This document shows, one piece after another, positions 37,430 through 38,601 of a stretch of DNA of 38,601 bases; within the stretch, counting starts at the first letter, position 1, and every line of letters begins with the position of its first letter. Made by a program: the position numbers and the translations under genes. The notes under the pieces are model-generated. The model saw only the letters and a program-made list of their open reading frames with translations. It did not search any database and was not told where the DNA came from. The stretch covers positions 1 through 38,601 of the forward strand of contig NZ_VJZD01000069.1 in assembly GCF_009377175.1 (NCBI RefSeq), given 5' to 3'. Origin of the DNA: Streptomyces adustus. Lineage in GTDB: Bacteria > Actinomycetota > Actinomycetes > Streptomycetales > Streptomycetaceae.

Positions 37430-38145
37430 AGCGGTACCGAACCGCCCGACACCTGCCCCTGGCGGCCGCGGCGGCGGCCTGCGCCGTCCTGCTGAGCGCC
37501 GGCCCGGCCGCCGCCCATGTGGAGGTGGAGTCCGAGAAGGCCCAGGCACTCGCCGAGAACGTCGAGATCTCCTTCGACGCCGAGTCGGAGTCGGACACCG
37601 CGGGGATCACGCAGATCCGCGTCGTCCTGCCCGAGGGCATCGCCCCCGCCGACGTCACCTACGGGAAAGGCCCCCAGGGCTGGCAGTTCTCCGTGAGCGC
37701 CGACGGATACACCGTCAAGGGCCCCGCCCTGAGGACCGGCGTCGACGCCGCGTACTCCGTCGTCGTCAGGCAACTGCCCGACGCGGGCAAGCTGGCCTTC
37801 AAGACGCTCCAGACCTACACCGACGGACGCACCGACCGCTGGATCGAGCTGGACGAGAACGGGGAGAACCCGGCGCCGACCCTCCGGCTCAAGGCGGCGG
37901 CGCCGGGAGCGAAGCCGGTCGCCCCGTCGCCGACCGCGACCCCGGAAACGACGGCGAGCGCGTCCGCCTCACCGGCGCCCGCCGCGGAGGGAACCGCCGC
38001 CTCGCCGTCCCCGCAGGCCGCCGAGGCGGAGCGGGACGACGACGGGCTGTCGGCCGGCGTCTGGGCCGGGATCGTCGCCGCGGTCCTCGCCGCGGCCGCC
38101 GGTGTCGCCGTGTTCGTACGCCGACGGGGTGGCGACGAAGGATAG
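37414..38145 (+). CDS. YcnI/DUF1775 copper-binding protein
   Basis: The product is 243 aa from ATG 37414, preceded by TGGAGACACCC. A signal peptide (HLPLAAAAAACAVLLSAGPAAA) is cleaved before His35, so the mature protein starts HVEVES, the hallmark of YcnI proteins, which bind Cu(II) through the N-terminal His and an acidic residue. Body: ITQIRVVLPEGI, VTYGKGPQGWQF, YSVVVRQLPDAGKLAFKTLQTY and GRTDRWIE. A Pro/Thr/Ala-rich linker and a C-terminal membrane anchor with positive stop (GVWAGIVAAVLAAAAGVAVF, then VRRRGG) hold it on the outer face of the membrane. No CopC/CopD gene follows, unlike many YcnI loci; the membrane protein upstream may be its partner. Confidence 0.93.
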   Translation: MFRVVKRYRTARHLPLAAAAAACAVLLSAGPAAAHVEVESEKAQALAENVEISFDAESESDTAGITQIRVVLPEGIAPADVTYGKGPQGWQFSVSADGYTVKGPALRTGVDAAYSVVVRQLPDAGKLAFKTLQTYTDGRTDRWIELDENGENPAPTLRLKAAAPGAKPVAPSPTATPETTASASASPAPAAEGTAASPSPQAAEAERDDDGLSAGVWAGIVAAVLAAAAGVAVFVRRRGGDEG

Positions 38146-38162
38146 CCGGTCGCACGCTGAAG

Positions 38163-38196
38163 GCAGGCCCCTGCGTCTCCCGGCGCAGGGGCCTGC
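38163..38196 (+). terminator. Hairpin after the YcnI gene
   Basis: GCAGGCCCCTGCG (38163-38175) and CGCAGGGGCCTGC (38184-38196) are perfect 13-bp arms around an 8-nt loop, 17 bp after the stop codon. There is no T-tract. Confidence 0.75.
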
Positions 38197-38270
38197 GCGC
38201 CCCGTGGCCGCTGGGCACGCGGACGGCTGCCCTTGACTGTCGTCCCCGGACGGTGAACGCGAACCAACAA

Positions 38271-38456
38271 CTGGCACTCAGTTCCCTAAAATGCAGCACT
38301 CAGTGTCATTCGTGGGTCCTGACCTGCCCGGCGCGGTTTCCGGCCACGGTGCCTCGATGGTCGATCGAACGCCTGATTCGGTCAGTCGCTACGCCCGTAG
38401 ACGAAGCCTCTTTCCCATCTGGCACTCAGTGCTGCAAAATGAGGGTACTGAGTGCC
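38271..38456 (+). promoter_or_regulatory. Duplicated operator/promoter element before acyl-CoA dehydrogenase
   Basis: Two similar elements of about 38 bp lie at 38271-38307 and 38419-38456. Each has CTGGCACTCAGT, then five bases, then AAAATG, then four to five bases, then ACT(C/G)AGTG(T/C)C. In the first, TAAAAT (38287-38292) is a good -10 box. In the second, GGCACTCAGT and ACTGAGTGCC (38447-38456) are a perfect inverted repeat. The gap 38146-38470 holds this, a terminator and the ribosome site GAGGAGAGC, and no gene. Confidence 0.65.
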
Positions 38457-38470
38457 GTTGAGGAGAGCGC

Positions 38471-38601
38471 ATGTCTGACTTCGACCTGTACCGCCCGTCC
38501 GAGGAGCACGACATGCTCCGTGACGCGATCCGTTCGCTGGCCGAGGCGAAGATAGCCCCGTTCGCGGCCGCGGTGGACGAGGAGGCGCGGTTCCCGCAGG
38601 A
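38471..38601 (+). CDS. Acyl-CoA dehydrogenase, N-terminal fragment
   Basis: The first 43 codons are present; the gene runs off the window. ATG 38471 is preceded by GAGGAGAGC. The sequence MSDFDLYRPSEEHDMLRDAI, then RSLAEAKIAPFAAAVDEEARFPQ, matches the N-terminal helix of acyl-CoA dehydrogenases (EEHxxLRxxxRxxAExxIaPxAaxxDexxxFP). It is more like the general FadE type than the two enzymes at 15733 and 18559. It stands behind its own duplicated operator and is probably regulated apart from the catabolic island. Confidence 0.88.
   Translation, partial: MSDFDLYRPSEEHDMLRDAIRSLAEAKIAPFAAAVDEEARFPQ

Noticed and set aside
38420..38456. CIRCE/HrcA heat-shock element (GCACTC...GAGTGC)
   Set aside because: The half-sites look similar but are separated by far more than the 9 bases of CIRCE, and the downstream gene is an acyl-CoA dehydrogenase, not groES or hrcA.

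Overview
The window is high-GC actinobacterial chromosome, almost certainly Streptomyces or a close relative. Third codon positions are nearly all G/C, GTG starts and AGGAG-type ribosome sites are common, genes are often joined by 1-8 base ATGA/GTGA overlaps, and the gene families are typical of the genus. There are no rRNA, tRNA, phage, transposase or CRISPR features.

Layout. (1) 1-3193: the tail of a histidine kinase, a secreted TAP-type alpha/beta-hydrolase and a zinc alcohol dehydrogenase. (2) 3480-22703: a roughly 19-kb catabolic island, all on the plus strand. It encodes a CaiB-type CoA-transferase, an HMG-CoA-lyase-like enzyme, a GntR/FCD regulator, an acyl-CoA ligase, two tandem SMP-30 lactonase-like proteins (one with a Tat signal, one cytosolic), a SnoaL-like protein, a short homogentisate-dioxygenase-like cupin, an alpha/beta-hydrolase, a thiolase, two SDRs, two acyl-CoA dehydrogenases, a PaaG-like and an EchA-like crotonase, an APH-type kinase and a TetR regulator. 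(3) 22770-27177: a small orphan gene and a divergent signalling module (Rcp1-like receiver, unknown protein, CHASE3 histidine kinase, receiver-PP2C phosphatase). (4) 27707-31741: an ABC exporter plus a DesK/NarL two-component pair in one operon. (5) 31995-33910: a CspA-type cold-shock protein and a DEAD-box RNA helicase. (6) 34007-36514: a secreted lipase divergent from a TetR regulator. (7) 36689-38145: a His/Met-rich membrane protein and a YcnI copper protein. (8) 38471 to the end: the start of another acyl-CoA dehydrogenase behind a duplicated operator-like element.

How the genes may work together. The catabolic island has the parts for opening a lactone, activating the acid with CoA, cleaving a dihydroxy-aromatic ring and beta-oxidising the product. 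The acyl-CoA dehydrogenase at 18559 carries the sequence marks of the ACAD10/ACAD11/LvaC group and overlaps an APH-type kinase that has an extra C-terminal helical domain. This is the known signature for 4-hydroxyacyl-CoA catabolism by phosphorylation and elimination, and it fits a lactonase upstream. An almost identical inverted repeat (TGTACCG...CGGTAC) lies before the acyl-CoA ligase and on top of the predicted promoter of the dioxygenase operon. These two sites suggest one TetR-type regulon, perhaps run by the TetR protein at 21290. A different palindrome type (GTGTAC core) before the CoA-transferase fits the GntR/FCD protein. The true substrate cannot be read from the sequence.
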